A stretch of DNA of 43,664 nucleotides from assembly GCF_000482805.1 (NCBI RefSeq), contig NZ_AXWT01000018.1:1-43664 (forward strand), given 5' to 3'. Position 1 is the first letter of the stretch. Every line of letters starts with the position of its first letter. This DNA is from Deinococcus murrayi DSM 11303. GTDB taxonomy: Bacteria; Deinococcota; Deinococci; Deinococcales; Deinococcaceae. A program made the translations under genes and the position numbers. Below are positions 13,773-24,525 of this stretch, piece after piece. The notes beneath the pieces are model-generated. The model did no database searches, was not told where the DNA came from, and saw nothing but the letters and a program-made list of their open reading frames with translations.

Positions 13773-14144
13773 ATGAATCCACCTGCCCCGCCCCTACCCC
13801 CCGCCCTGGAACGGTACCGCACCCCCGGCCTGCAGCGGCTCAGGCTGTATGCGGCCCTCTTCATGATGCTGGTCCTCAGCGCCGTGCTGGGGCGGGGCCG
13901 CCCCGGTGACCTGGGGACCCTGGAGACGTTGCGCCGCAGCCCCTTTGCCCGCGTGATGTTCATGGATATCGGCGTCCTGAGCACCCTGGGGGCGCTGTCC
14001 CTGGTCCTGAACGGCAAGACGGCGGTGCGGGTGCCCGCCGCCGTCGCCTCCCTGTTCGTGGGCAGTTTTGCCCTGCTGCCCGCCCTGGCCTGGGAGGACT
14101 GGCGGGCGATGGGGGAGGAGGGCAAGGAGACGGGAGAGCGCTAA
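13773..14144 (+). CDS. Hypothetical membrane protein
   Basis: 123 residues. A proline-rich N-terminus (MNPPAPPLPPALERY) precedes a hydrophobic segment at about 30-44, and two more lie near 68-84 and 91-109, so two to three membrane spans are likely. No family is recognised. The ATG at 13773 is 5 nt after TACGCT, which argues against the longer frame starting at 13749. It is convergent with der. Confidence 0.6.
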   Translation: MNPPAPPLPPALERYRTPGLQRLRLYAALFMMLVLSAVLGRGRPGDLGTLETLRRSPFARVMFMDIGVLSTLGALSLVLNGKTAVRVPAAVASLFVGSFALLPALAWEDWRAMGEEGKETGER

Positions 14145-14187
14145 AAAACGGAGGGCCGGAGGTCTTCCCACCCCCCGGCCCCGACGC

Positions 14188-15513
<1,326 letters not shown>

Positions 15514-15769
15514 GTTGGACGCTCCTTCCCGGTGCCGCACGCTCCCAAGCGTCGGGGGGAGGGTGCGCCGCTGCCCGCCGCCGCTGCTGGGGCGGGTCGG
15601 GCCATAGGTCAAAGAGTCTAGCAGCGGGACGTGAGGGGAAGATGGCGAGGGTATTCCTGGAGCAGCCGTTCAACCCCTCTGCTTGGCAAGTCTCCTGGCG
15701 GGGAGAGCTGGCCGCGCAGCGGCCTGAGGAGTCCTCCGCCCAGGCCCAGGCTCACCCGCCCGGTTCGGG

Positions 15770-15798
15770 TTGACGAATCCTGCATACCGCGCTATCCT
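15770..15798 (+). promoter_or_regulatory. Strong sigma70-type promoter with no ORF downstream
   Basis: TTGACG (15770-15775), exactly 17 nt, TATCCT (15793-15798). It is the best -35/-10 pair I saw on the plus strand, yet it points into the 3' end of the antisense ABC gene and is followed within about 12 bp by an intrinsic terminator. Confidence 0.6.
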
Positions 15799-15808
15799 TT
15801 TCCCATCA

Positions 15809-15831
15809 CCGCCCGAAGAGGCGGCTTTTTT
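15809..15831 (+). terminator. Intrinsic terminator immediately downstream of orphan promoter
   Basis: Stem CCGCC (15809-15813) / GGCGG (15820-15824), then a C and a run of six T. The T tract makes it plus-strand oriented. With the promoter at 15770 the predicted transcript would be only about 25-35 nt. Confidence 0.7.
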
Positions 15832-15848
15832 CTTGCTCCTCTTGCCCT

Positions 15849-17696
15849 TCAGTCTGCCCCCACCGCATCCCGCGCCCCCGGCACGGCGTCCTCCCCGGTG
15901 TATTGCCCGGCCTGGAGCCGCCACAGCTCGGCGTACTCGCCGCCCCGCGCGAGAAGTTCGGCGTGGGGGCCGTCCTCAATCAGGCGGCCCGCTTTCATGA
16001 CCAGGATGCGGTCGGCCATCAGCACGCTGCCGAGGCGGTGGGTGACGAGCAGGGTGGTGCGCCCCCGCGCCAGCGCCGCGAAAGCGGCAAAGACCTCGCT
16101 CTCGCTGCGGGGGTCGAGGGCCGCTGTCGGCTCGTCGAGGATGAGGACGCGGGCGTCGCGGTACAGGGCGCGGGCGGTCGCCAGCTTCTGCCACCCCCCG
16201 CCGGAGAGGTCCACGCCACCAAAGGCCTGCCCGATGCGGGTGTTCAGGCCGTTCGGCAGCCGGGGCAGGAGGCCGCTCAGACCGCTGGCGTCGGCGGTGA
16301 GAGCCAGCTTTTCCCCGTCTTCGGGCCGCCCCAAGAGCACGTTGTCGCGCACGGTCCACTCGAAGCGGGCGAAGTCCTGGAAAACCGCCGCGACCTGCGA
16401 GCGCCACGCGCTCAGGTCCACCTCGCGCAGGTCCACCTCCTCGCCGGGAGCGCCCAGCAGCACCCGGCCTGCGGTGGGGTCATAGAAGCGCAGCAGCAGC
16501 TTGACGAGCGTGGTCTTGCCCGCCCCATTCTCGCCCACGACGGCGACCACCTGCCCTTCGGGGATATGCAGGCTGACCCCCTCCAGCACGGGCGGGAGGT
16601 CGCGGTAGCCGAAGCTCACGTTCTCCAGCCGCAGGTCCAGCCGGGCGGGGAGGGGCCGGGGCTGGGGGGGTTGGGCCACGCCCGGTTTCGCGTCCAGGAA
16701 AGCGTAGTACTTCTGGAACCACCGCAGGTGCTCGGTGCCCATGCCGAGGTATTCGGTCACGCTGCCCAGGCTGTCGCGCACGCCCGCGAGCGCCCCGATG
16801 ACGAGCACGACCGCCCCCGCCGTGAGCTGCCCGGCCCCCGCCTGCGCGACCGCGTGGGCGAAGAGTCCCGCCGTGACCGCCAGAGCGAGCACCTGCGCGG
16901 GAAGCAAGCCCAGCACCTGCTTGTTGCGCATCCCGCGCATCACCTTCTGATAGGCGAGCGCCCCCTGCACGTAGCGCCCGGTGAGGTAGGGCATCAGGTC
17001 GTAGAGACGGACCTCCTTGGCGTACTCGTGCCGCAGGGCCACCCGCTGCTCGTAGGCGAGTTCGCGGGCTTCCTGGGTGCGCTGGATGGCGAGGCTCCAG
17101 CCCATCTCGCGCAGCCGAATCTGGGTGCGGGCGAGCGGCAGCATCCCCACCACCACCACGAGGGGCACCCACCACCCCACCGTGAGAAGCGCTCCCGCCA
17201 CCCCCGCCACGCCGACTGCGGCTTGCAGCAGCCCCAGCAGCGTCGCGGTGAGGTTGAGGGGCCGGAAGCGTGCCCCCATCTGGAGCGTCTCCACATCGTC
17301 GTGAAAGCGGGGGTCTTCCACCACGTCCAGCCCCGGCAGCGCCTGCATCTTGCGCATCAGGCCCGTGACCGTCTGCACCGTGAAGTGGTCGGTCGCGTAG
17401 CCCTGCAAGACCGCCCGCCCCACCGCCGTGAGCTGCCCCATCAGCGCGGTGCCCGCCCACGCCACGGCGAGCAGCGTCAGGTTGGCTTCGCCTCCCCCCG
17501 CGACCGCCGTGATGCCGTCCACCGTCCACTTGCTCAGGAAGACGGTCGCGGCGGGCAGCAGCCCCTGGAGCACCACCATCAGCGCCATGAGGGAGACGAG
17601 CAGGGGCGCACTCCGCACGAGTGCGGGCACCGCCCGGCGCAGTACGGCGAGCAGTTCGGAGGTGGAGATGGGGCCGGTCGCCGGGGGTTTGCGCAC
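15849..17696 (-). CDS. ABC exporter, fused membrane and ATPase domains
   Basis: 615 residues from GTG at 17696. An N-terminal six-helix exporter-type membrane domain (about 25-335) is followed by an ATPase domain: Walker A GENGAGKTT (388-396), signature LSGGG (497-501, in place of LSGGQ), Walker B LILDE (518-522) and H-loop His553. It could export lipids, peptides or drugs; the substrate is unknown. Such half-transporters act as dimers. The GTG is favoured because TACACT (17708-17703) is 6 nt upstream; a longer frame from 17759 would include that promoter. Confidence 0.88.
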   Translation of the reverse strand: MRKPPATGPISTSELLAVLRRAVPALVRSAPLLVSLMALMVVLQGLLPAATVFLSKWTVDGITAVAGGGEANLTLLAVAWAGTALMGQLTAVGRAVLQGYATDHFTVQTVTGLMRKMQALPGLDVVEDPRFHDDVETLQMGARFRPLNLTATLLGLLQAAVGVAGVAGALLTVGWWVPLVVVVGMLPLARTQIRLREMGWSLAIQRTQEARELAYEQRVALRHEYAKEVRLYDLMPYLTGRYVQGALAYQKVMRGMRNKQVLGLLPAQVLALAVTAGLFAHAVAQAGAGQLTAGAVVLVIGALAGVRDSLGSVTEYLGMGTEHLRWFQKYYAFLDAKPGVAQPPQPRPLPARLDLRLENVSFGYRDLPPVLEGVSLHIPEGQVVAVVGENGAGKTTLVKLLLRFYDPTAGRVLLGAPGEEVDLREVDLSAWRSQVAAVFQDFARFEWTVRDNVLLGRPEDGEKLALTADASGLSGLLPRLPNGLNTRIGQAFGGVDLSGGGWQKLATARALYRDARVLILDEPTAALDPRSESEVFAAFAALARGRTTLLVTHRLGSVLMADRILVMKAGRLIEDGPHAELLARGGEYAELWRLQAGQYTGEDAVPGARDAVGAD

Positions 17697-17809
17697 CCGC
17701 CGAGTGTAGGCAGTTCGGAACGTGGACACCGTGGCAGGAGCCGTGTCCCACCGGGGCACACAGGAGAGCGCCGCCCCGTGCGAGTGGGACGGCGCTGCGG
17801 CAGGGAGCT

Positions 17810-18625
17810 TCAGTTCAGGCTCTTGATGTAGGCGTGCAGGTCCAGAATCTGCGCGTCGCTGAGCTGCGCTTCCGAGTAGCGCGGCATGGTGGGGGCGAGT
17901 TCGCGCTCTGGAGTGCGGCCCTCGCGCAGGGTGGTCGTGAACTGGGCGAGCGTCCAGCTCTTGGGGCCGTCGGCGGCCACCAGGCTGGGACCAAAGGCCC
18001 CCTGCCCATTTGCCCCGTGGCAGCCCGCGCAGTTGCTGGCAAAGACGGTCTGCCCGGCCTGCGCGTTGCCCTCCGCGCCCGTCGGTGCCCCGGTGATGGC
18101 TTCCTCGGCGGTATTGCGCTCGGTCGTGTTCTGAGCGGTGGAGGAGCCAATCTCTCCGGTGGCATGGGCTTCGTCCTCGGCGGCTCCGGCGCGGGGAGCC
18201 ACGCTGCCCGATGCTGCGGTCTGGTCACTCTGCGAGGGGGCTTCCTGGGGCGCGGCGGTGTCTGCTTCCGCCTGCGCTCCCGCCTCGGTGCTCGTCACGC
18301 CCTCTTCTCGCTCGTCGCCGCTCGCCTGGGTGCCCTGAGCCGCCGTGTTTTCATCGGTGCTGCTGGGGCTGCCTGCCTGGCCTTCGCTCGTCCCCTGGGC
18401 CGCCGTGTTCTGCGCCTCGTTGCCTCTGGCGTCCGTGGTCGCGGTGTTGCCCTCGCCCTGCGCCACGATGGTGCCTTCCGGTCCCGCTTTCGCCTCGCCC
18501 TGCGCTTGCCCCAGCCGGGGGACCACAATCAGGAGGGCCACCCCCAGAATCAGGCCGAGCGTCACGCCCAGCACCCAGGACAGGACATCGCCCGCCACCC
18601 ACTTTTGCCGCCTCGTTCGCTTCAT
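17810..18625 (-). CDS. Membrane-anchored cytochrome c with long low-complexity linker
   Basis: 271 residues. A short basic N-terminus and one membrane anchor (about 15-36) are followed by a Gln/Thr/Ala/Glu-rich linker (about 40-188) in which NTAAQGT occurs twice (74 and 94 onward). The C-terminal cytochrome c domain has CAGCH (Cys199, Cys202, His203) and a likely Met ligand in PTMPRYSE. It probably carries electrons outside the membrane for a respiratory complex. The start is supported by TATTCT 7 nt before the ATG. Confidence 0.88.
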   Translation of the reverse strand: MKRTRRQKWVAGDVLSWVLGVTLGLILGVALLIVVPRLGQAQGEAKAGPEGTIVAQGEGNTATTDARGNEAQNTAAQGTSEGQAGSPSSTDENTAAQGTQASGDEREEGVTSTEAGAQAEADTAAPQEAPSQSDQTAASGSVAPRAGAAEDEAHATGEIGSSTAQNTTERNTAEEAITGAPTGAEGNAQAGQTVFASNCAGCHGANGQGAFGPSLVAADGPKSWTLAQFTTTLREGRTPERELAPTMPRYSEAQLSDAQILDLHAYIKSLN

Positions 18626-18686
18626 GCCCTCCAGAATACGCCGGGGCCGCCGGGACGTTGTGCTCCGGGGGCGGCCATCGGTGGGG

Positions 18687-19124
18687 CTAGAGCAGGGGGT
18701 CTGGTGCCTCCCCCCACCCCTCCTCCGGCGGCCACCACTGCCAGCGGGCGAGGTCGCAGCGGCCCGCCTCAAAGGTCACGCCCTCGGCCTCCAGCAGCCG
18801 CTCTTGCAGGTCCCCGAAGCCCAGCTTGTGGGTGCTCACCCGGCCCTGCGCGTTGATGACCCGGTGCCAGGGCAGCCCACCTTGCGGTGCCCCTCCCGCG
18901 AGGCTCCCCAGCACGAACCCCGCCAGCCGCGCCCCACCGGGGCCGGGGCGTCCGGCGAGGAGGGCGAGTTGGCCGTAGGTCATCACCCGTCCAGGCGGAA
19001 TGCGGGCGACGAGGGCGAGGACCTGCTCGCGGAACGGGGCGTCTGGGGTGGGGGACCATGGGGATAGGGTAAGGGGCGGGGAGTCTGGATGGCCGTGGGC
19101 TTCTCCCCCCGGCCCCTCATCCAA
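18687..19124 (-). CDS. Alkyltransferase-like protein (Atl1-type MGMT homologue)
   Basis: 145 residues. The C-terminal DNA-binding domain of O6-alkylguanine transferases is recognisable ([17 protein letters not shown] and [15 protein letters not shown]), but the alkyl-acceptor Cys of PCHR is replaced by Trp86 (PWHR). This is the mark of ATL proteins, which bind O6-alkylguanine and direct it to nucleotide excision repair instead of repairing it. The best start is TTG at 19124, overlapping the nucleoside transporter stop; the first 28 residues are Pro/Gly-rich and the true start may be later. Confidence 0.85.
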   Translation of the reverse strand: MDEGPGGEAHGHPDSPPLTLSPWSPTPDAPFREQVLALVARIPPGRVMTYGQLALLAGRPGPGGARLAGFVLGSLAGGAPQGGLPWHRVINAQGRVSTHKLGFGDLQERLLEAEGVTFEAGRCDLARWQWWPPEEGWGEAPDPLL

Positions 19125-20352
19125 TCAGCATCCCCGCCAATGTGCCGCTGAGCAGGTTCGCCAGCGTGCCCGCCGCGACCGCCCGCAGGCCGAGCTGGGC
19201 GATATCGCCCCGGCGCGAGGGCGCGAGGCTGCCCAGGCCACCCAACAGGATGGCGAGGCTGGAGAGGTTGGCAAAGCCGCACAGGGCAAAGGTGATGATG
19301 GCTTCCACTTTGGGCGAGAAACCGCCCTCCTTCAGGGCATTGGCGAACTCCACAAAGGCCACGAACTCGTTCGTCACGAGCTTCTGCCCGATAAAGCTTT
19401 CGGCGGTGGCCGCCTCGCCCCAGGGCACGCCCATCACGAAGGCGAGGGGCGCGAAGAGGTACCCCAGCAGAAGCTGCACGCTGAGGTCAGGAAACCCGAA
19501 CACGCCCCCCAGCGCGCCGAGCAGGGTGTTGAGCAGCGCGATGAGGCCGATAAAGGCAATCAGCATCGCCCCCACGTTCAGCGCCAGCCCCAGCCCTGCC
19601 GAGGCCCCCCGCGCCGCCGCGTCGATGGCGTTGACCGGGCGGCCTTCGGGGTCTTCGGGCACCTCGCCCTTGTAGTTCTGGGGGGTGTCCCGTTCGGGCA
19701 GCATCAGTTTGGCCATCAGCAGGCCCGCGGGGGCCGCCATAAAGGAGGCGGCAATCAGGTAGTCCAGCCGCACCCCCAGCAGCGAGTAGCCCACCAGCAC
19801 GCTGCCCGCCACGCTCGCGAGGCCGCCCACCATGACCGCGAACAGCTCCGAGCGGGTCATGCGCTCGATATAGGGCCGCACGACGAGGGGCGCTTCGGTC
19901 TGGCCCACGAAGATGTTGGCAGTGGCCGAGAGGCTCTCGCCCCGGCTGGTGCCCAGCAGCTTGCTCAGGCCGCCCCCCAGCACCCGCACGACGGCCTGCA
20001 TCACGCCGAGGTAATAGAGCACCGCAATCAGCGCACTGAAAAAGACGATGACGGGCAGCACGCCAAAAGCGAAGATGAATCCCGCCCCCTCCAGCGCCCC
20101 GTTCGTGAGGTTGCCGAAGACGAAGTTGATGCCCTCCTGCGCGTTGCCGATAATCGCTTGCACGCCATTCGAAACGGCGTTGAGGGCCTGGCGGCCCAGC
20201 GGCCAGCGCAGCACGATAAGGGCAAAGGCCACCTGAAGGGCCAGCGCCCCCAGCACGGTGCGCCAGTTCACCCGGCGGCGGTCGGTACTGAGCAGCAGCG
20301 CCAGCCCCAGCAGTGTGGCGACGCCTCCCAGTCCCCAGAGAAGGTCAGTCAT
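19117..20352 (-). CDS. Concentrative nucleoside transporter (CNT/NupC family)
   Basis: 411 residues, highly hydrophobic, with CNT blocks: [40 protein letters not shown] (the GQTEAP substrate-binding motif), and [15 protein letters not shown] with [10 protein letters not shown] near the C-terminus. CNT proteins import nucleosides using a proton or sodium gradient. ATG 20352 lies 7 nt after TACCCT (20365-20360), excluding the long upstream extension of the frame. It overlaps the ATL gene, forming a two-gene operon. Confidence 0.93.
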   Translation of the reverse strand: MTDLLWGLGGVATLLGLALLLSTDRRRVNWRTVLGALALQVAFALIVLRWPLGRQALNAVSNGVQAIIGNAQEGINFVFGNLTNGALEGAGFIFAFGVLPVIVFFSALIAVLYYLGVMQAVVRVLGGGLSKLLGTSRGESLSATANIFVGQTEAPLVVRPYIERMTRSELFAVMVGGLASVAGSVLVGYSLLGVRLDYLIAASFMAAPAGLLMAKLMLPERDTPQNYKGEVPEDPEGRPVNAIDAAARGASAGLGLALNVGAMLIAFIGLIALLNTLLGALGGVFGFPDLSVQLLLGYLFAPLAFVMGVPWGEAATAESFIGQKLVTNEFVAFVEFANALKEGGFSPKVEAIITFALCGFANLSSLAILLGGLGSLAPSRRGDIAQLGLRAVAAGTLANLLSGTLAGMLIG

Positions 20353-20413
20353 GGAGCCTAGGGTAGGGGGCCGGAGTGAGAGCGTGGCCGGGTGAAAGGG
20401 ACAGGGTGCCGCT

Positions 20414-21277
20414 TTAGGGTCGTGCGGGGTGTGGCGTTTCCTCGCCCGGCTTCGGCCCGAAGCGCAGCGGCGCGTGCCCTGGCACCGCGAGGGCCGCGAA
20501 CTCCGCGAGACCCAGGCGGTCGGGGGCTTCGAGGTGGTAGCGGAAGTTCCACAGGTAGTGCTGCACCACCCGTTCGGGCAACCCCAGTCGGGGGGCATGC
20601 CGCGCCGCCACCTCCGCGAGGTGCCCCAGCCCATAGCGCCGGGCCTCCCGCATCGCCTGGAGGAGGGCGGGGGGCGGCGGGTTCTCCGGGCGGTAGGCCC
20701 ACACCGCAAAGACGAACGGGTGGCCGGTGAGCGCAAACCACTCCTGCGCGAGGTCAGTCACGGTGATCCCCCGCGCCGCGTTCGGCAGGGCGGTCATGCT
20801 GCGCCCCGGCGTGAGCGGCCCCGCCACCCCGTACCACTCGCGCAGGGCGCTGTCACCGATGCGCAAGACCCCGTCGTACCCGGCAGCCAGCAGCGCCTCG
20901 GCCTCCCCCTCGGCCCGCTCCAGCGTCGGCGAGAGGCCCCGTTCCCGCAGCAGTACCTCCAACAGCGCCACGCTCATGGCGCTCTGTGCGGTGAGGGCGA
21001 CGCGCCGCAGCCCCTCCAGGGGCCGGGTGTGAAAGAGGTTCACCGAGTACACCGGCCCCAGCACGCTCACCGAGAAGTCGGGCAGCGCTTCGAGCCGCTC
21101 GGCATGACGGACGAACTCCACCGCGCTGATGTTGGCGATGTCCACCCGGCCTGACAGCAGGGCGGCATTCATCTCGGTGGGCACCCCGCGAATGGCGCAG
21201 ACACCCGGCGGCAGCACGAGGGGGTCGAGGATGGGGGCGACGTTGGTGTAGTGAATCCAGCCGGCGCGGTAGGTCAT
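20414..21277 (-). CDS. mqnA: Chorismate dehydratase, futalosine menaquinone pathway
   Basis: 287 residues, the MqnA/MqnD periplasmic-binding-protein-like fold. Typical blocks are [62 protein letters not shown] and [15 protein letters not shown]. MqnA converts chorismate to 3-enolpyruvylbenzoate, the first step of the futalosine route to menaquinone. It lies on the same strand as mqnE, but a 207-bp repeat element separates it from the NTF2-like gene. No Shine-Dalgarno or -10 box is obvious. Confidence 0.9.
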   Translation of the reverse strand: MTYRAGWIHYTNVAPILDPLVLPPGVCAIRGVPTEMNAALLSGRVDIANISAVEFVRHAERLEALPDFSVSVLGPVYSVNLFHTRPLEGLRRVALTAQSAMSVALLEVLLRERGLSPTLERAEGEAEALLAAGYDGVLRIGDSALREWYGVAGPLTPGRSMTALPNAARGITVTDLAQEWFALTGHPFVFAVWAYRPENPPPPALLQAMREARRYGLGHLAEVAARHAPRLGLPERVVQHYLWNFRYHLEAPDRLGLAEFAALAVPGHAPLRFGPKPGEETPHPARP

Positions 21278-21293
21278 GGGGCGCTCCGCGCCC

Positions 21294-21500
21294 GTCTAAG
21301 GGTCGAGAGGTCTAAGGGTCCAGAACATTGGACAGAAGAACGCCTGGTGTTCTGACCCCCTCCCCTCGTGGGAGAGGGCCTTGCAAAGCAAGGGGTGAGG
21401 GGGCCTCCAGACCAGCCCGCCGGGCATCCTCTTGCGTCAAACGCTCTAAGGCAGCGGTCCGCTGGTGCCCTTAGACCCTTGGACCCTTCGACCCTTAGAC
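21294..21500. repeat. MITE-like 207-bp element with 13-bp terminal inverted repeats
   Basis: GTCTAAGGGTCGA at 21294-21306 is repeated in perfect inverse at 21488-21500. Further AGGGTC-type words lie inside both ends. The interior holds an imperfect palindrome (about 21355-21402) including CCTTGC-AAA-GCAAGG. There is no coding capacity. The structure is that of a non-autonomous transposon-like or palindromic dispersed element. Confidence 0.7.
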
Positions 21501-21527
21501 TGCGAGCCAAGCGAGCCTTCACGTCAC

Positions 21528-21878
21528 TCACGTCACCACCTGCACGCCCACCGCCCACCACGCTCCTCCTCGCCGGGCGTACACCCGGAAAAAGCTCTGC
21601 ACGCGCACCCCGTTCGCATACAGCGTCCCGCGCGTGAAGGCCGTGTCCCCGTACACCCGCGCCGCGTGGCGCTCGAACATCAGGGCGGCGGGGGGGTTGC
21701 CCCGCATCCCGGCCAGCAGCTCGGCCTTGAATACTGCTCGCCCGTCGGGGAAAAAGCCGACCCAGTCGTCGGCCAGCAGCCCCGCCAGCACCGCCGGGTC
21801 GCGGCGGTGGTAGGCCGCGTTCCAGGCGTCGTCGAGCTTCAGCACGGCGTCGAGGCCGCCCGCGTCCACGCCTGTCAC
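21528..21878 (-). CDS. NTF2-like (SnoaL/DUF4440-type) protein
   Basis: 116 residues with the cone-shaped NTF2 pattern: N-terminal helix (LDAVLKLDDAWNAAYHRRD), LLADDWVGFFPDGRAVFKAE, then strands ending FFRVYARRGGAWWAVGVQVV. Members are small enzymes or ligand-binding proteins with no common reaction. The GTG start directly abuts the mqnE stop codon with no gap, implying co-translation with mqnE. A role in menaquinone synthesis is possible but unsupported. Confidence 0.8.
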   Translation of the reverse strand: MTGVDAGGLDAVLKLDDAWNAAYHRRDPAVLAGLLADDWVGFFPDGRAVFKAELLAGMRGNPPAALMFERHAARVYGDTAFTRGTLYANGVRVQSFFRVYARRGGAWWAVGVQVVT

Positions 21879-23024
<1,146 letters not shown>

Positions 23025-23075
23025 GAGCGGAGTCTACGCCGGAGCGGGGGAGGGAAGTGTCCCGCCCCCGGCACT

Positions 23076-24434
23076 TTAGCCCCCGCCCACCGCCAGCCCA
23101 GAGACGCGCACGGCAGGAGCGCTCACCCCGTACAGGGTGTGTTCGAGTTCGCTCCCCACCGCCTCAATGCCCGCGAGCAGGTCGAGGATGTTGCCCGCCA
23201 CCGTAAAGACCTCCAGCGGGTGCGCGGTTTCGCCGCCCTCCAGCCAGAAGCCTTCGGCCTGGAGGGAGAAGTCGCCCGTAATGGGGTTCGCGCCCGCGTG
23301 CCCGCCCGCGACGCCCGTGAGCCGCACCCCGGTCAGGCCGGAGGCGAGGGCCGCCGCGTCCGCCGTGCCCGGCTGAAGCACGAGGTTGCTGGGGGCCACC
23401 CCCACCGTCCCCTGAATCCCCTGCCGCGCCGCGTGCCCGGTGCTGACGGTTCCGGCGCGGGCGGCGGTCTGCGCGTTGTGGAGGAAGGCGGTGAGCCGCC
23501 CCCCATCTATCAGCGTGAGGGGAGCGCTGGGGCAGCCCTCCGCGTCAAAGGCCCGCGAGTTCAGGCCACGGGGCAGGGTGGGGTCGTCCACCAGCGTGAC
23601 GAGGGGGGACGCGATCCCCTCGCCCAGCCGCCCGGCGAGCGGACTTTTGCCTTCTTCCACCATCTTGCCGCTGAACATGCCGGAGTACAGGGCGAGGAGT
23701 TCGGCCAGGCACTCGCCCGTCACGACCACCGGGAAGGTGCCGCTCGGCGCGGGCTTGGCTCCCAGCAGCCCCGTCGCCTGTTCCACCGCCGCGAGCGCCG
23801 TGCGGGTGGGGTCGAGTTCGCTGAACTCGCGGGTGAACTGCCAGTCGCGGCCCATCTTGTTCTGCCCGCCCTCGCTCACCAGCGGCGCAATCATCTGCAT
23901 CGCGTAGAGCTGGCGGTCCTCGCGGGTCAGGCCCTCGGTGTTGGCGACCGTGCCGTACACGTCCCCGTCCTGATAGCCGCCATACGGCACGCTGGTCACG
24001 CGGGGGTCGGCGTCGCGGGCGGCCCGTTCGAGGTCCAGCGCCACCCTGACCTTCTGCTCGACCGTGACCCCGCTGAGGCCCTCGCCGTAGAGGTCGAGGG
24101 CGGGGGGCGGCGGCCAGTTCTGGAGGCCCGCGCCCGGCTCCGGAGCGACGAGTTCGGCGTTCTCGACGGCCCTATCGAGGGCGCGGTCGAGGGCAGGCCG
24201 CGAGAGGTTCTCGCTAAACGAGTGCCCCCACGCCCCGCGCACGACCACGCGCAACGCGACCCCCTGCCGCGCCGAGAGCTTGAACTCGCTCACGTCGCCG
24301 CCAAAGGCGCGGATGCTCGTCGCGTTCGTGCGCTCCCCGTAGACCTCCAGCGTCACGCCACGCTCGCGGGCACGCGAGAGCAGGTAGGCGCGGGCCTCCG
24401 GCAGGGTGAGTTGCTGCTGCGTCGCTGCGGTCAT
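23076..24434 (-). CDS. pmbA: TldE/PmbA subunit of the TldD/E metalloprotease
   Basis: 452 residues. Family blocks are VSEFKLSARQGVALRVVVRGAWGHSFSEN near the N-terminus, EFSELDP, VVVTGECLAELLALYSGMFSGKMVEEGKSPL in the middle, and the C-terminal GDFSLQAEGFWLEGG. It lacks the HExxxH zinc motif, as expected for TldE, the non-catalytic partner of TldD. The complex degrades small unfolded peptides. It follows tldD on the same strand, with a repeat-filled gap of 91 bp. Confidence 0.9.
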   Translation of the reverse strand: MTAATQQQLTLPEARAYLLSRARERGVTLEVYGERTNATSIRAFGGDVSEFKLSARQGVALRVVVRGAWGHSFSENLSRPALDRALDRAVENAELVAPEPGAGLQNWPPPPALDLYGEGLSGVTVEQKVRVALDLERAARDADPRVTSVPYGGYQDGDVYGTVANTEGLTREDRQLYAMQMIAPLVSEGGQNKMGRDWQFTREFSELDPTRTALAAVEQATGLLGAKPAPSGTFPVVVTGECLAELLALYSGMFSGKMVEEGKSPLAGRLGEGIASPLVTLVDDPTLPRGLNSRAFDAEGCPSAPLTLIDGGRLTAFLHNAQTAARAGTVSTGHAARQGIQGTVGVAPSNLVLQPGTADAAALASGLTGVRLTGVAGGHAGANPITGDFSLQAEGFWLEGGETAHPLEVFTVAGNILDLLAGIEAVGSELEHTLYGVSAPAVRVSGLAVGGG

Positions 24435-24446
24435 GCGGACACCTCT

Positions 24447-24520
24447 GGGGAGTGGGAAGTGGGGAGTGGGGAGTGGAGGCTGTCGCTGCTGCGGGCGGCT
24501 GGCCGCTGGAAGCTGGCCGC
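24447..24520 (-). repeat. Dispersed repeat between tldD and pmbA
   Basis: AGTGGG-type tandem words (24450-24478) are followed by a GCTGGCC-rich part. The 14-mer CGGCTGGCCGCTGG (24496-24509) recurs exactly at 40273-40286 between grpE and dnaJ, and the AGTGGG words recur at 4301-4449. Confidence 0.65.
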
Positions 24521-24525
24521 CCCCC

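Larger units (their letters stand above)
15514..15848. other. Gene-free interval between der and the ABC gene
   Basis: 335 bp without a credible reading frame on either strand. The der ribosome binding site is at its left end. The right third holds the orphan promoter and terminator described separately. Nothing else was recognised. Confidence 0.6.

Noticed and set aside
15849..17759. Longer start of the ABC exporter at 17759
   Set aside because: The longer frame would span its own TACACT -10 box; GTG at 17696 at 6-nt spacing is preferred.
18687..19124. Active O6-methylguanine transferase (Ogt)
   Set aside because: The acceptor Cys is Trp86, so it cannot transfer alkyl groups in the normal way.
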